From JBBKWG01 sp037968835 (GTDB lineage: Bacteria; Pseudomonadota; Alphaproteobacteria; Rhodobacterales; Rhodobacteraceae), in NCBI GenBank assembly GCA_037968835.1, contig JBBKWG010000199.1, positions 1 to 7,775 of the forward strand: a stretch of DNA of 7,775 nt. Direction: 5' to 3'. How positions within the stretch are numbered: position 1 is the stretch's first letter; the number at the start of each line of letters is the position of its first letter. Of the stretch, positions 6,690 through 7,775 are shown piece by piece. Made by a program: the position numbers and the translations under genes. The notes under the pieces were generated by a model. The model was not told where the DNA came from. It saw only the letters and a program-made list of their open reading frames with translations, and searched no databases.

Positions 6690-7775
6690 CTAGAAATCGA
6701 GATTTTCGACGTTGAGCGCGTTCTGCTGGATGAATTCCCGTCGTGGTTCGACGACATCGCCCATGAGCTTGGTGAAAAGATCGTCGGCTTCTGCCAGATC
6801 CTCGACCTTGACCTGCAACAGCGTGCGGGCTTCGGGGTCGAGCGTGGTTTCCCAAAGCTGGCCGGGGTTCATTTCGCCCAATCCCTTGTAACGCTGAAGG
6901 CTAAGGCCTTTTTCGCCCTCTTCGAGAATCGTATTCAAAAGGTCGAGGGGTCCGTGGACGAGAGATTCCCGGTCGCGCCGGACAAGCTTGGCTGGAGTCG
7001 AATAGACTTCGCGCAGGGCTTCCGTGTGGCTGCCGAGACGACGGGCCTCGCCCGAGCGCATCACCGGACCGTCGAGGGTACGAACTTCTTCAACGCCGCG
7101 CAGGATCCTTGCAAGGCGGATGCCGTGGTCTTGCGTAATGCGCCCCTGCCAACCGCGTTCGTATTCCGCTGCCACTTGGTCAAGCCGGGTGGAAACGGCG
7201 TCGGCGACGCCTTGCAGGTCGGCGTCAACCTGTCCCGGCAGAAAGGCACCGGCGATGGCGGATTGTTCGAGGATCGTCTGCGGATAATGGGTCGGGAATG
7301 CCTGCAGGACGCGCCGGACCTGCCGTGCTTCCTCGACGATGCGGGCGAGATCCTGACCAATGATCTCTTCGCCCGAACCCAACCGCAAGATCGCGCCTTC
7401 GACGCCCATCTGGATCAGGTAATCGTCCAGCGCGGCCTGATCCTTTAGGTAGACCTCGGACTTGCCGCGCGCGACTTTGTAGAGCGGCGGCTGTGCGATA
7501 TACAGATACCCGCCGTCGATCACCTCGGGCATCTGGCGGAAGAAGAACGTGAGCAACAAGGTGCGGATATGCGCGCCGTCAACGTCGGCGTCGGTCATGA
7601 TTATGATCTTGTGGTAGCGCAGCTTGGTGATGTCGAATTCGTCACGCCCGATACCGGTTCCGAGCGCGGTGATGAGCGTGCCGATTTCCTGACTGCCGAG
7701 CATCCGATCAAAGCGGGCACGCTCGACGTTCAGGATTTTTCCGCGCAAGGGCAGCACTGCCTGATTGTTGCGCGA
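6690..7775 (-). CDS. gyrB: DNA gyrase subunit B, C-terminal part (cut by window edge)
   Basis: The last 361 residues of GyrB are visible; the reading frame stays open to base 7775, so the N-terminal ATPase domain and the EGDSAGG part of the Toprim domain lie outside. GyrB is the ATP-driven subunit of gyrase, which adds negative supercoils to DNA with GyrA. The visible Toprim part shows QAVLPLRGKILNVE and the metal-binding DADVDGAH (visible residues 62-69), then LLLTFFFRQMPE. A long stretch (about visible residues 115-285) corresponds to the insert found in Gram-negative GyrB. The end carries LQRYKGLGEMNPGQLWETT and VEPRREFIQQNAL, diagnostic of GyrB rather than ParE. The stop is TAG at 6690-6692. 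The MFS gene follows on the same strand. Confidence 0.97.
   Translation of the reverse strand, partial: SRNNQAVLPLRGKILNVERARFDRMLGSQEIGTLITALGTGIGRDEFDITKLRYHKIIIMTDADVDGAHIRTLLLTFFFRQMPEVIDGGYLYIAQPPLYKVARGKSEVYLKDQAALDDYLIQMGVEGAILRLGSGEEIIGQDLARIVEEARQVRRVLQAFPTHYPQTILEQSAIAGAFLPGQVDADLQGVADAVSTRLDQVAAEYERGWQGRITQDHGIRLARILRGVEEVRTLDGPVMRSGEARRLGSHTEALREVYSTPAKLVRRDRESLVHGPLDLLNTILEEGEKGLSLQRYKGLGEMNPGQLWETTLDPEARTLLQVKVEDLAEADDLFTKLMGDVVEPRREFIQQNALNVENLDF

Noticed and set aside
6384..7448. A 354-codon + strand frame across the MFS-gyrB junction
   Set aside because: It runs antisense to two strongly supported genes and bridges their gap by chance; it has no domain and no ribosome site of note.

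Overview
This is an ordinary, gene-dense chromosomal stretch of a high-GC alphaproteobacterium. The closest fit is the Rhodobacteraceae (Rhodobacterales), judged from memory of family sequences: the N-terminus of the tRNA hydroxylase, the form of GyrB, and the bacterial ATP-dependent ligase are all typical. No search was run, so genus and species are not claimed. There are no tRNA or rRNA genes, insertion sequences, CRISPR arrays or phage genes. No stretch longer than about 155 bases lacks a gene.

Layout, left to right. (1) Bases 16-43 hold a classic intrinsic terminator for a + strand gene that ends left of the window. (2) A + strand pair follows: an ATP-dependent DNA ligase of the PP_1105-like bacterial type (85-1677) and an M3-family oligoendopeptidase F (1764-3581). 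They are separated by 86 bases that contain a stem-loop. (3) The 153-base gap from 3582 to 3734 lies between converging genes. It carries a strong GC hairpin and then a compact stem-loop with a T tract, which overlaps three tandem 11-base near-repeats. (4) Nicotinamidase pncA (minus, 3735-4340) and the tRNA uridine hydroxylase trhO (plus, 4415-5320) diverge from a 74-base shared upstream region. (5) A 12-helix MFS transporter of the YcaD-like type (minus, 5348-6637) converges on trhO with a 27-base gap. It lies 52 bases downstream of gyrB on the same strand. (6) The 3' part of gyrB (minus, 6690-7775) runs off the right edge.

The genes do not form one pathway. They cover DNA joining (ligase), DNA supercoiling (gyrB), peptide turnover (pepF), NAD+ salvage (pncA), wobble-base modification of tRNA (trhO) and transport (MFS). 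Catalytic residues are intact in the five enzymes, and none of the genes looks broken.

I found no convincing new biological system. The points most worth a second look are the isolated position of the ligase just after a terminator, the repeat/terminator overlap between pepF and pncA, the compact divergent pncA/trhO control region, and the short gyrB-MFS gap. Several very long antisense open frames are coding shadows caused by high GC.
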